DNA from: Methyloceanibacter sp.
Lineage (GTDB): Bacteria; Pseudomonadota; Alphaproteobacteria; Rhizobiales; Methyloligellaceae
Length of the DNA: 10,199 nucleotides
Assembly: GCA_022865725.1 (NCBI GenBank)
Contig: JALHTP010000047.1
Coordinates: 1 to 10,199, forward strand
Direction of reading: 5' to 3'
Shown: in pieces, positions 1 through 6,948 of the stretch
Layout of the letters: each line of letters starts with the position of its first letter
Numbering within the stretch: position 1 is the stretch's first letter
Translations under genes and position numbers: made by a program
The notes under the pieces: model-generated
Seen by the model: only the letters and a program-made list of their open reading frames with translations
Told to the model about the DNA's origin: nothing
Databases searched by the model: none

Positions 1-107
1 GGGACCACGATCGCTCCCGACTGCCCTGCATGCTTCTCGAGCCATTTCGGCCCAGGCCCGCGCATATAATGCAATTCGGGCCGATAGCGGTCTGAAAGAT
101 ACCTCAT
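1..107 (-). CDS. Partial CDS of unknown function, runs off the left edge
   Basis: An ATG at 107 is preceded by a purine-rich AGGGGGTAGGG a few bases upstream, a plausible ribosome binding site, and opens a frame that stays open to the window edge (35 codons seen). The protein begins MRYLSDRYRPELHYMRG and has no visible signal peptide or membrane segment in this part. I do not recognise it. The same frame is also open upstream through the truncated modC-like remnant, with no stop between them, so this ATG could be internal to one chimeric frame. The good Shine-Dalgarno favours a separate gene, but the part seen is too short to decide. Confidence 0.4.
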   Translation of the reverse strand, partial: MRYLSDRYRPELHYMRGPGPKWLEKHAGQSGAIVV

Positions 108-254
108 TGCCCTACCCCCTCGACGGCTCGACCTGAGCCATCTTCCGGAATCGAGGGTGGGCGCCAGGGGGTTGCAAATGCGTTTAATCCGCCCTGGGCG
201 TGCCCATTTCCCGCAACTAGGGTTAATCTTGCGTACTCGGCGGCCCCGGCGGAG

Positions 255-491
255 GCGCCGATGCTTCGGCACGAAGATGCCCGTCTCGGTGTCCACCAAG
301 GTGCGGCCGTCGAGCACGATGCGGCCGCGATCGGGCCGCACCAGCCCTGCGATCAGGTTGATGGTGGTCGACTTGCCGGAGCCTGACCGGCCGAACAGAG
401 CGGTAACACCTTCGTCGTTCTCGAATTCGATATCGAGATCGAATGCGCCGAGCTTCAGAGCTGCGTCCACGGATCATGCAAGACCGGCCAT
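255..491 (-). pseudogene. modC: Truncated molybdate-type ABC transporter ATPase (modC-like) remnant
   Basis: The frame read leftwards from GTG 470 encodes the N-terminal part of an ABC ATPase: a GVTALFGRSGSGKST segment carrying Walker A, then INLIAGLVRPDRGRI, LDGRTLVDTETGI and VPKHRR. The order and wording match ModC, the cytoplasmic ATPase of the molybdate importer. The GYVFQ/Q-loop that should follow HRR is absent, as are the signature motif, Walker B, H-loop and the C-terminal molybdate-binding region; unrelated sequence follows. Upstream, an ATG at 491 with a strong GGAGAGGAG ribosome site is in the same frame but meets TGA after five codons (MAGLA stop). Either translation starts at GTG 470 or the gene also carries a nonsense mutation. 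A full ModC is about 350 residues; only about 72 to 79 are left. It lies 61 bp downstream of the porin gene on the same strand. Assignment to ModC rather than a close relative such as a sulfate or iron ATPase is fairly sure but rests on this short stretch. Confidence 0.7.
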
Positions 492-552
492 GCGTCGCTC
501 CTCTCCCTCCATAGTGGCCGGATATGAGAGCGCGGAGAAGCGGAACTTCCGC

Positions 553-2016
553 TCACAGGAACGGCACCGAATAATTGACGATCGCGCGGAACTGCGTCTG
601 GTCCTCGCGCGGCAATTTCGCGCCGAGAAGCCGCTCATCCGCGTAATAGAGATGCACCTGCAATCCTTCGAGCGGCCCGCTTGACGGGTCATATTCCAGC
701 CGCAGATTGAGAACATCGCGATCCGGCTCGGGTGCCCGCGTGCGTGCATCGATCGCATCGAAGCCTTGGCCCCAGCCGACCAGAAATTTCAGTCCCTCGA
801 AGCCGAGCCCCGAGAAATCGTAAGTCAGGGTCACGAGATAGGCTTCTTCGCCGGCCCGCTCGAACGACGACTGATGCAGCGACGTATAGACGGGGATATT
901 GCCGAAAGGGTCGCGGACGGCGGCTTCGCGTCCGACCGTCGACACGGCCGTGGTCAACACAAACCCCCGGTAGCTCGTCAAGAGCCGGGCCGAGGCTTGG
1001 AACGTGTTGAAAGGCGGTCCCGGGATAAGATCCCTCCCGACGCTCGTCTGGTCGAGATCGTTGAAGCTGATCCGGTAGCTTGGGGCGTCCGTGCCGCGAC
1101 CAAAGGGAAGCAAATAATCGATCTCCCCGTAGGCGGTGTTGATCGTGTCCTTGATCCAATAATTCACCAGGCCATAGTTGAAGCTGCTCGATCGGTAGCG
1201 GATACCGTTGATCAGGACTCCCTCGTCCTGGGCGACACCGAAAGGCCTCGAGAAGGGAATGAAATCGGCCGTGTCGCGCGGCTTGTAGCGCCAGAGATAG
1301 GACGCGATGTAGTCGAGCCCGGCGTTCTTGGGCCCCTGCGGCACGAGGACCAGCCCTTCGAAGGTGAGCGGGATCATGCGGTTGTCTTTTGGATTGATGA
1401 AGGCCGTACGGACCAGCTGCCTGCCGGCGCTGAACTCCTGCCCGGCGAATTTGAGCCGCGCATTGGCCTGCCCGAGCGTGGTGATCTGGTCGCCATCCGG
1501 AGTGAGATTGAGCGTGCGCCCGGCGCCATCCGGCGCGTAGAGCGGCTGGGTCGTGTAAAGCACCCCGCGCAGCTGCAAGACATCGCCCGCATAGCCCGAT
1601 TGATAGGAAATATATCCGCCGGTCGTGAGCGCCTCGGAAACCTTGCCGCTAAAATCATCGAGCTTGAGCCAATAGGTCCGGCTGGTCGCGTAGAGCTCGG
1701 TATCGCGGAAGAAGGGCCGCGCATCCTGCGAAGCCGGGCGCGAGCGCAGGCGCGCTTCATCTTGCGGCGACGGCTTGGCGGCCTTCAAATCGGCACGAGG
1801 TTCGATCGGAGTTTCGAACCCCTCTCCGATCGGGCTATACGCCTCGTGCGCCGAGGACGGGATTGGAAAATCCGGCATGTCGTCGGAGGCGCTGTCCGCG
1901 ACGCCACTCGCTCCGCTCTGGGCCAGAGCGCAGTCTCCCCACGGCGCAAATGCGGAAAGCACCACAGCGATGGCCAAGGCGGCGAGAACACCGGGCACGC
2001 GGTAGAACTCAGCCAT
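553..2016 (-). CDS. OprD-family outer membrane porin
   Basis: The 487-residue protein starts with a signal peptide (hydrophobic residues about 9-24, likely cleavage after ALA at 30-32). The mature part resembles alphaproteobacterial OprD-family porins: an LYATSRTYWLKLDD strand near the N-terminus, GGYISYQSGYAGD, then YTTQPLYAPDGAGRTLNL, a GRQLVRTAFINPKDNRMIPL segment and TFEGLVL. Alternating aromatic/polar strands continue to a C-terminus ending NYSVPFL. The family forms 18-stranded beta-barrels in the outer membrane for uptake of small solutes; the substrate cannot be read from sequence. The ATG at 2016 is supported by an upstream ACAGGAGCT. About 60 residues rich in Ser, Asp and Pro precede the first barrel strand, longer than in typical Pseudomonas OprD. 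The gene is divergent from the CFI-box gene and followed by the modC-like remnant, so it may once have served an oxyanion uptake cluster (inference). Confidence 0.85.
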   Translation of the reverse strand: MAEFYRVPGVLAALAIAVVLSAFAPWGDCALAQSGASGVADSASDDMPDFPIPSSAHEAYSPIGEGFETPIEPRADLKAAKPSPQDEARLRSRPASQDARPFFRDTELYATSRTYWLKLDDFSGKVSEALTTGGYISYQSGYAGDVLQLRGVLYTTQPLYAPDGAGRTLNLTPDGDQITTLGQANARLKFAGQEFSAGRQLVRTAFINPKDNRMIPLTFEGLVLVPQGPKNAGLDYIASYLWRYKPRDTADFIPFSRPFGVAQDEGVLINGIRYRSSSFNYGLVNYWIKDTINTAYGEIDYLLPFGRGTDAPSYRISFNDLDQTSVGRDLIPGPPFNTFQASARLLTSYRGFVLTTAVSTVGREAAVRDPFGNIPVYTSLHQSSFERAGEEAYLVTLTYDFSGLGFEGLKFLVGWGQGFDAIDARTRAPEPDRDVLNLRLEYDPSSGPLEGLQVHLYYADERLLGAKLPREDQTQFRAIVNYSVPFL

Positions 2017-2049
2017 AGCTCCTGTCCCCGTTGGGAAACGAGGCCTAAC

Positions 2050-2062
2050 CGGGATAATCCCG
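2050..2062. promoter_or_regulatory. Short inverted repeat, candidate operator
   Basis: CGGGAT-A-ATCCCG is a perfect 6+1+6 inverted repeat, 33 bp upstream of the porin ATG in the divergent 180-bp intergenic region. Position and symmetry suit a dimeric regulator, but it is short, has no second copy seen nearby, and no regulator gene is in the window. No convincing -35/-10 pair could be assigned to either gene. Confidence 0.25.
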
Positions 2063-2196
2063 TCGAGCGCGCCCCTTTCTAGCTGATTCCGCCAGGGGTA
2101 GCGATCACCCAGTCCTTTCTCACGGCTCCCCCTTACCCACTTGGTTTGCTAGTCTCCGCACCCCAATTCCTCCCACCACCCGATAAGGCCGATCCA

Positions 2197-3138
2197 ATGC
2201 TCAAGAACACGCGCCGCCGCACAATCGGCCTTCTCATTGCCGCCGCCGCTTCTTCGCGTCTCGTCACGCCGTTCCCGCGCGCCTTCGCCGCCAAGAAGGA
2301 CTGCTTCGAGTCGAAGGCCTTCGGTTCCTGGAAGGCGCAAGCGACCGATGCTCAAGCCGGCGCGCGCATCAATGAGGTGAGCTTCACCGACGCCAATACC
2401 TGCGACCTTCGCGTGGAGATCCAGGTCGCTGCGAGCAACGAAGGGAAGCTCGTGGTCTATGGCGATCCCGACAAGACGCCGCTGCCCAAGAAATTCCTCA
2501 TCAAGCCCGAGAACCGTCTGATCGTGCGAACCGAGGACGGCAAGGTGGCGATCGACGAGCCGCTCTGCGGCAACTGCACCGGTATTTTCGACGACAAAGT
2601 GAGCATCGTGCTCCCGCTGGCTTGCGCGTCGCTGTTCCGCGAGGCCAAGTCCTTCGAGATAGCGATCAAGCTCGGCGACAAGGAAGAATGCCGCTTCAAG
2701 GTCGACGCCGAGACTTTGCGCGCAGGACTTGCCTGGGCGTCAGAGCGCAAGACGGCTCTGGCGGAACTCGCCGACGACGATAAATGCGTGCCGCCTGAGG
2801 GCTGCTTCATCACCACCGCCTGTTGCGAGGCGCTCGGGCTCGACGACGATTGTTTCGAGCTTCGGGCCTTGCGGCGCTATCGCGACGAGGTGCTCGCCAA
2901 GAGGCCGGGCGGCGCGGGCGACATCGCCGCTTATTACGAGCTCGCGCCGCTGATCCTGGCACGGCTCCCACACGAGGCGCGCGAGATGCGCCTCCGCTCC
3001 CTCTATGCGCGCTACATTCTGCCCGCCGCGCTCGCCGCAAGGCTCGGCCTCAACGCACTCGCCTACCGCCTCTATGTGCTGATGCTCGATGAGCTTGTCC
3101 GCGTCTTCGCGCCCGAACATACCGCCTCACCCAAATAA
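2197..3138 (+). CDS. Exported cysteine-rich protein with C-terminal CFI-box domain
   Basis: The ATG at 2197 is chosen because it directly precedes an export signal; an in-frame TTG at 2146 would add 17 residues with no visible benefit. The 313-residue product opens MLKNTRRRTIGLL, a twin-arginine-like motif, then a hydrophobic stretch and an AFA-A type cleavage site near residue 32. The mature N-terminal domain (about 35-195) is beta-rich, starts KKDCFESKAFGSWKAQ, contains CGNC at 124-127, and loosely recalls IalB-type secreted proteins (weak). Residues 203-210 read CFITTACC, followed by LGLDDDCFELRALRRYRDEVL and a YYELAPLIL stretch, the pattern of the CFI-box C-terminal domain, whose function is not established. 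The mature protein has eleven cysteines, suggesting disulfides. It is divergent from the porin and followed by its own terminator. Export and domain assignment are fairly sure; the role is unknown. Confidence 0.75.
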   Translation: MLKNTRRRTIGLLIAAAASSRLVTPFPRAFAAKKDCFESKAFGSWKAQATDAQAGARINEVSFTDANTCDLRVEIQVAASNEGKLVVYGDPDKTPLPKKFLIKPENRLIVRTEDGKVAIDEPLCGNCTGIFDDKVSIVLPLACASLFREAKSFEIAIKLGDKEECRFKVDAETLRAGLAWASERKTALAELADDDKCVPPEGCFITTACCEALGLDDDCFELRALRRYRDEVLAKRPGGAGDIAAYYELAPLILARLPHEAREMRLRSLYARYILPAALAARLGLNALAYRLYVLMLDELVRVFAPEHTASPK

Positions 3139-3144
3139 TAGAGA

Positions 3145-3170
3145 GGGCGCGGGGGATAAGCCCGCGCCCT
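3145..3170 (+). terminator. Hairpin terminator of the CFI-box gene
   Basis: GGGCGCGGG at 3145-3153 pairs perfectly with CCCGCGCCC at 3161-3169, with a 7-base loop, starting 6 bp after the stop codon at 3138. The T-run after it is weak (TT), so termination may be partial. Confidence 0.7.
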
Positions 3171-3184
3171 TGAACCGGAACCCA

Positions 3185-3219
3185 TGAAAAATGATGGCCG
3201 GGGGTCACCCCCGGCCATC
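3185..3219 (-). terminator. Rho-independent terminator of the duplicated-domain gene
   Basis: GATGGCCGGGGG at 3193-3204 pairs over all 12 bases with CCCCCGGCCATC at 3208-3219 around a 3-base loop. On the minus strand it is followed by ATTTTTCAT, a proper U-tract, and it starts 13 bp beyond the stop of the minus-strand gene. Confidence 0.85.
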
Positions 3220-3232
3220 CTGGCGTAGTGCC

Positions 3233-3802
3233 CTAGCTCACCTGCTCCGGAAACGTCAGCGGCTCGCCAATCGGCTCGAAAGCCCAGATCATGGCGTCGC
3301 TGGTGGCGTTGCAGAGATAGATGCCACCCTGCTTGTCCTTGACGAAGATGACGAAGCCGGGGTCGGTCTCGAACCCGTCGGCTGCGCTCGCGAGCACGTT
3401 GCCGCCGTCGGCCAGATGGGCGACGCACACCTTCTCCGCGGTCTCCTGCGGATCTGCCTCGCCGAAAGACGCCTCGGTCAGGCCGATCAGCTCGGGGCCT
3501 GCCCCTTCCAACAGATCTTTGGTCACGAGCGAGTAGGAAAAGACGTTGCCTTCGGCATCGGCGTCACACATCCAAAGATTGCCGTCTTTGTCGTTCAGCC
3601 AGACCAGGCTGAAGCCGATGCCGCTGCCGTCGTCCACCGCATTCACGACCTCGACCGGCTGGGCGGGATTGACCGTCGAGCAAGCCTTGATCGCGGTTTC
3701 GTGGGGGGTCACGGCCGTCTCGGCATGGGCCGAGACGAGAGCGAGCGCTGCGGAAGCCACAACGGCAAGGGCGGCGCCCATAGTCAGGGTCGTGCGTTTC
3801 AT
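3233..3802 (-). CDS. Secreted protein with two copies of a C-x37-C domain
   Basis: The start at 3802 is preferred over an in-frame ATG at 3823 because AGGAGAC lies just upstream and the product then begins with a classical signal peptide (MKRTT, hydrophobic core to about residue 24, cleavage after AHA at 25-27). The 189-residue protein has an internal duplication with a period of 85 residues. PHETAIKAC at 33-41 matches PQETAEKVC at 118-126. Each copy has cysteines exactly 38 apart (41/79 and 126/164), a GF followed by hydrophobic residues, and a DK-x-G motif before the second cysteine (KDGNLWMCDA versus KQGGIYLCNA). Each copy is probably one small beta domain closed by a disulfide in the periplasm. 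I do not recognise the family. It converges on the CFI-box gene and has its own terminator. Confidence 0.75.
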   Translation of the reverse strand: MKRTTLTMGAALAVVASAALALVSAHAETAVTPHETAIKACSTVNPAQPVEVVNAVDDGSGIGFSLVWLNDKDGNLWMCDADAEGNVFSYSLVTKDLLEGAGPELIGLTEASFGEADPQETAEKVCVAHLADGGNVLASAADGFETDPGFVIFVKDKQGGIYLCNATSDAMIWAFEPIGEPLTFPEQVS

Positions 3803-4200
3803 TTTCTGTCTCCTATGAAACATGGTGCCTTGGCGGGATTGCCATCGGCGTGACCCTGAGATGGCGTTGGCCTTCTCCCGCCTTTGTGAGCCCCCTCACA
3901 CTGAGGCGGCCGACCGGCCAAAAGCCTTTCAGCCCCGGCTTTGCCGCATTGAGGCCGACATGGCGCCCCAGTCGGCGGTTAGCGTCGGCTCAATAGCAAA
4001 AAGCCTTCTGCCCCCGTATCCGGGGCCCACTCACGCAAAAGCACACACGAACGCTTGCCAGGAGTTTTGGCTCTCGGTCTTCGAGAGGAAGGGTTCGTTT
4101 ATGACGTGCCCATCCTTGTCTCCGAAGCGCTGGGCTAACAGCGCACTGCCACGGGAACCTTTTCCTGCGGCGCGCGTAAAGCGGGGGTACGGGGTGATGT
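3803..4200. other. 398-bp intergenic region between divergent genes
   Basis: No convincing gene is seen here; an open frame through it on the plus strand runs into the TAXI-like gene out of phase and has no conserved-looking content. The region must hold the promoters of the duplicated-domain gene (minus) and the TAXI-like gene (plus), but no clear -35/-10 pair was found. A small hairpin, TGTGAG-CCCC-CTCACA, sits at 3885-3900. The minus-strand gene's AGGAGAC ribosome site is at its right-hand border. For the plus-strand gene, a GGGGTGAT a few bases before GTG 4201 is the likely ribosome site. Confidence 0.5.
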
Positions 4201-5292
4201 GTGTTGCGTCGAAACCTGTCTCTTCTTGGTCTCGTTCTGATCGGCCTCTTGGCGGGCGGAAGCGCGTTGGCAGGCAGCGCAGCGGCGCAGGACAAGGCCG
4301 CCAAGGCTTGGCTCGGCCTGATCGCGGGGCCGGCTGCCGCCTCGGAAACCGTGCTCGCGGCCGACATGGCTAGCCTCTTCGCCCAAAGCGCGGACCTCCG
4401 CGTCCTTCCCATGCTGGGCGACGCCGGCGCCGGCAATCTCGCGCTTCTCCTCGACGACCCGCATGTGGACATCGCCTTCGTCTCGACCGACGCACTCGCC
4501 GAAGCCACGGCCAAGCAGGGCAGTCTCGCCGACAAGATCGAGCTGGTTGCCAGGCTCGCGCCGCAAGAGATCCATGTGCTGGCCCGGGCCGATATCGGCA
4601 GCCTGTCAGCCCTGTCCGGCAGGCAGGTGAGTTTCGGCCCTGCCGGATCGGCCTCCGCCGTCAGCGCCGCCTCGCTGTTCAAGGCGCTTGGCGTCAAGGT
4701 CGAGGCGTTGAACCTCGATGCTTCGGCCGCCCTCGAACGATTGAAGCAAGGCGCGATCGCCGCCATCGTGATCGTGGGCGGCAAGCCGTCGCCGCTGGTC
4801 AGCGCCATTCCGGCAAATGCCGGCATCCATCTTCTACCGATCTCCTTCGGCGCTCCGCTTGAGGCGGCCTATTTGCCGACGCGGCTTCAGCCCGAGGACT
4901 ATCCAAATCTGATCCAGGCGGGCGGCGAGGTGGCGACCGTCGCCACCGGCATGGTGCTGCTTGCGGCCGCATCGAAGAGCGATCCCGGCTCTTCAACGCG
5001 CGTCACGAGCTTCGTCAATGCGGTCTTCCCGCGTTTTGCCGAGCTGCAGGCGCAAGGCCGGCATCCCAAATGGCGCGAGGTCAATCTCGCGGCAAGTCTG
5101 CCCGGCTTCAAGCGGAGCCGCGCCGCCGAAGCGTGGCTCGGCGGGCGCGCGCAGGAACCGGCGAAGCCGATGGTGGCCAAGGCCAATGCGAGCCAGCCCC
5201 CGGCGATGCCGGAAAGCCTCCTCATGAGCAAGGAGCAGAAGGAAAGCCTGTTCAAAAAATTCATCGAATGGCAGCGGGGCAAGCTCCGCTAG
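4201..5292 (+). CDS. Diverged TAXI-family periplasmic solute-binding protein
   Basis: The 363-residue protein starts at a GTG and has a signal peptide (MLRRNLSLLGL onward, cleavage near AAAQ at 27-30). The rest follows the fold order of TAXI-type binding proteins: a DIAFVSTDALAEA segment, KIELVARLAPQEIHVLAR, a GRQVSFGPAGSASAVSA stretch like the ligand-contact loop, then ALGVKVEALNLDASAALERLKQGAIAAIVIVGGKP and the late LLPIS and LQPEDYP motifs. The usual N-terminal GSTGGTYYP-like signature is replaced by GLIAGPAAASETV, so the ligand site is unlike that of glutamate-type TAXI proteins. No TRAP permease gene is near. The C-terminus adds an Ala/Pro linker and a charged SKEQKESLFKKFIEWQRG helix. 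The next gene on the strand is the membrane Sel1-like protein, 167 bp on. It may act as a sensor or scaffold rather than a transporter part (inference). Confidence 0.7.
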   Translation: MLRRNLSLLGLVLIGLLAGGSALAGSAAAQDKAAKAWLGLIAGPAAASETVLAADMASLFAQSADLRVLPMLGDAGAGNLALLLDDPHVDIAFVSTDALAEATAKQGSLADKIELVARLAPQEIHVLARADIGSLSALSGRQVSFGPAGSASAVSAASLFKALGVKVEALNLDASAALERLKQGAIAAIVIVGGKPSPLVSAIPANAGIHLLPISFGAPLEAAYLPTRLQPEDYPNLIQAGGEVATVATGMVLLAAASKSDPGSSTRVTSFVNAVFPRFAELQAQGRHPKWREVNLAASLPGFKRSRAAEAWLGGRAQEPAKPMVAKANASQPPAMPESLLMSKEQKESLFKKFIEWQRGKLR

Positions 5293-5459
5293 CCGCGCGT
5301 CAGAGGGAAAGAGGGAAACAGAGGCAACGATGGAACGGAAGGAGGACTTGATCAGTTCTGGATAACTGCGCGCTCAGGGCACGAGTGCGCAATCGTGGGG
5401 GAATGGGGCGTCACCCGTGTGCGTGGGCACTCGCGCGGGGAGTTGAAGGGAGCAATACG

Positions 5460-6938
5460 ATGATCGGTTCCAGTCCCCTGGCCGAGCGGCCCGATTTGCA
5501 TCCGGTGCACCGGGCGAATGCGGTTCTGCGCGCGGCATTGCTGAATTCTACCCGTCCTTCCGCACCACCGGAAGATCGGCAAGACGTAGAATCGCTGTCA
5601 CACGCGATTCATAGCGTGATGCAAGGGGAGGTGAGCATCAGCTTTCCGCAGTCCCTTGCTGAGCGTCTCGATGCCTTGGACGTCGAGGACGCATTCCGAG
5701 GCTTCGAGGTGGGGATGCGCACTGCGCCTTGGAGCCGAAACGATCCGCTCGCCGGTTTCGAGGCTCGCAGCGATCTCCTCGCAAGCGACGCACTGTACGC
5801 CGACGCCTACGGCCCGCACCAGGAGACCGCTGAGGCTGCGTGGCACGAACACAATGACGGCCTCGGCGAAGCCGGCGAGCTTCTAGCCGACGCCCCGCTC
5901 GATCCAACGCTCCGTAGTCTTCCGCCGCAAATCCATGTGCAGGCGCTGTTGCGCGAATTTCGCAGGCGGCAGCGCCATGCGAGCCTGCTGGTCGCGGGCT
6001 CGATCGCCACGGCCATCCTGCTCACCGTTGGCGGCTTCGTCCTGGTCGCAAACCTGGCCGCGCCAAGACCTCAGGGGAGCGATAACCGCCCGTCCCTCCA
6101 CTCGACATCCATGGCTTGGCAGAAGCCGGCGCAGGGCGGTGCAGGCGCAGGAAATGAGCTTGCGGCGGTAGCGGCCAACCCTGCCGCCAAGGCCGAGCCG
6201 CTGCTCATGCCGGCGCTTGCCGTCGCACCGGCCTTAAGCCCCAGCGAGGCGTCATCCGCGCCGCAGTTGATCCTTGCCGCAAGCGGGCGGCAGATCGCCT
6301 TTGCGCCACTGCTGCCGTCGAGCCACGCAGGCTACCTCCTCATCCGCGGGCTTCCCGCCGAAGCCAAGCTTTCCGCCGGGCGGCAGAGCGAAAGCGGAAC
6401 GTGGCTCGTGAAGGGCGACTATCTCCACGATCTCACCCTTTCGATCGGCGAAGCCGGCGCGGGCGATTACCCGATCGAGGTCTATGTGCTCCAGTCCGGC
6501 GGCGGGCCTCAGGCGCGGCGCAGCCTGGTATTGCGGGTCGAGGTGCCCACGCCGACCTATACGTTCGGACCAGACATGAGCTGGGCCGCTGCCCTTCTCG
6601 ATGTGGTGCCGAGCGCTCATGCCGCCGAGGAGCCTGCGGCCCCGGCCGAAGCCCGCGTGCTGCGCGAGCGAGCCAAGCGGCTTCTCGACGAAGGCGATAT
6701 CGCCGCGGCGCGGCTCCTTCTCCTCCACCTCGCCGAACGCGGCGAAGGCGACGCTGCCTACGAGCTTGCCCGCACCTTCGATCGCGAGATGCTTACAAGC
6801 CTTGGCGCCCGATTCATGGACGGCGACGCCGCACGCGCGCGCGGCTGGTACGAGCGGGCCTCGCAGGACGGCAACGCCAAAGCCACGGAACGCTTGAAAA
6901 TCCTCGCTAGTCTTTCTGGAACGGATCCGTCCGACTAG
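5460..6938 (+). CDS. Single-pass membrane protein with periplasmic domain and Sel1/TPR-like C-terminus
   Basis: The ATG at 5460 has GAAGGGAG at a good distance upstream; an in-frame ATG at 5385 would add 25 residues of unconserved look. The 492-residue product has an acidic, probably cytoplasmic part (1-165), a basic REFRRRQR stop signal, and one hydrophobic helix at about 176-200. A long Ala/Pro linker follows (to about 270), then a beta-rich domain (about 275-370) with IRGLPAEAKLSAGRQSESGTW at about 295-315 (shared pattern RGLP-x-G-x-W of many alphaproteobacterial envelope proteins, from memory). Residues 398-485 form helical repeats of Sel1/TPR type: AKRLLDEGDIAAARLLLLHL, then AAYELARTF and ARGWYERASQDGNAKA. 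Such repeats bind proteins. The exact partner is unknown; the TAXI-like protein encoded upstream is a natural guess (inference). Confidence 0.65.
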   Translation: MIGSSPLAERPDLHPVHRANAVLRAALLNSTRPSAPPEDRQDVESLSHAIHSVMQGEVSISFPQSLAERLDALDVEDAFRGFEVGMRTAPWSRNDPLAGFEARSDLLASDALYADAYGPHQETAEAAWHEHNDGLGEAGELLADAPLDPTLRSLPPQIHVQALLREFRRRQRHASLLVAGSIATAILLTVGGFVLVANLAAPRPQGSDNRPSLHSTSMAWQKPAQGGAGAGNELAAVAANPAAKAEPLLMPALAVAPALSPSEASSAPQLILAASGRQIAFAPLLPSSHAGYLLIRGLPAEAKLSAGRQSESGTWLVKGDYLHDLTLSIGEAGAGDYPIEVYVLQSGGGPQARRSLVLRVEVPTPTYTFGPDMSWAAALLDVVPSAHAAEEPAAPAEARVLRERAKRLLDEGDIAAARLLLLHLAERGEGDAAYELARTFDREMLTSLGARFMDGDAARARGWYERASQDGNAKATERLKILASLSGTDPSD

Positions 6939-6948
6939 CGTAAGGAGA

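Noticed and set aside
157..684. Plus-strand open frame over the modC remnant and porin 3' end
   Set aside because: It is rich in Arg/Pro/Ser with no domain. The opposite strand carries recognisable Walker A and porin sequence.
766..2082. Long plus-strand open frame (438 codons) opposite the porin gene
   Set aside because: It lies antisense to a porin with clear family motifs and a signal peptide. Its product is Arg/Glu-rich without domains, as expected of a shadow frame in GC-rich DNA.
3822..4373. Plus-strand open frame spanning the 3.8-4.2 kb gap
   Set aside because: It enters the TAXI-like gene out of phase, lacks any recognisable motif, and its composition does not look coding.
5330..5365. 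Eleven-codon frame (MERKEDLISSG) between the TAXI-like and Sel1-like genes
   Set aside because: Too short to support; no clear ribosome site at the right distance and no known leader-peptide pattern.
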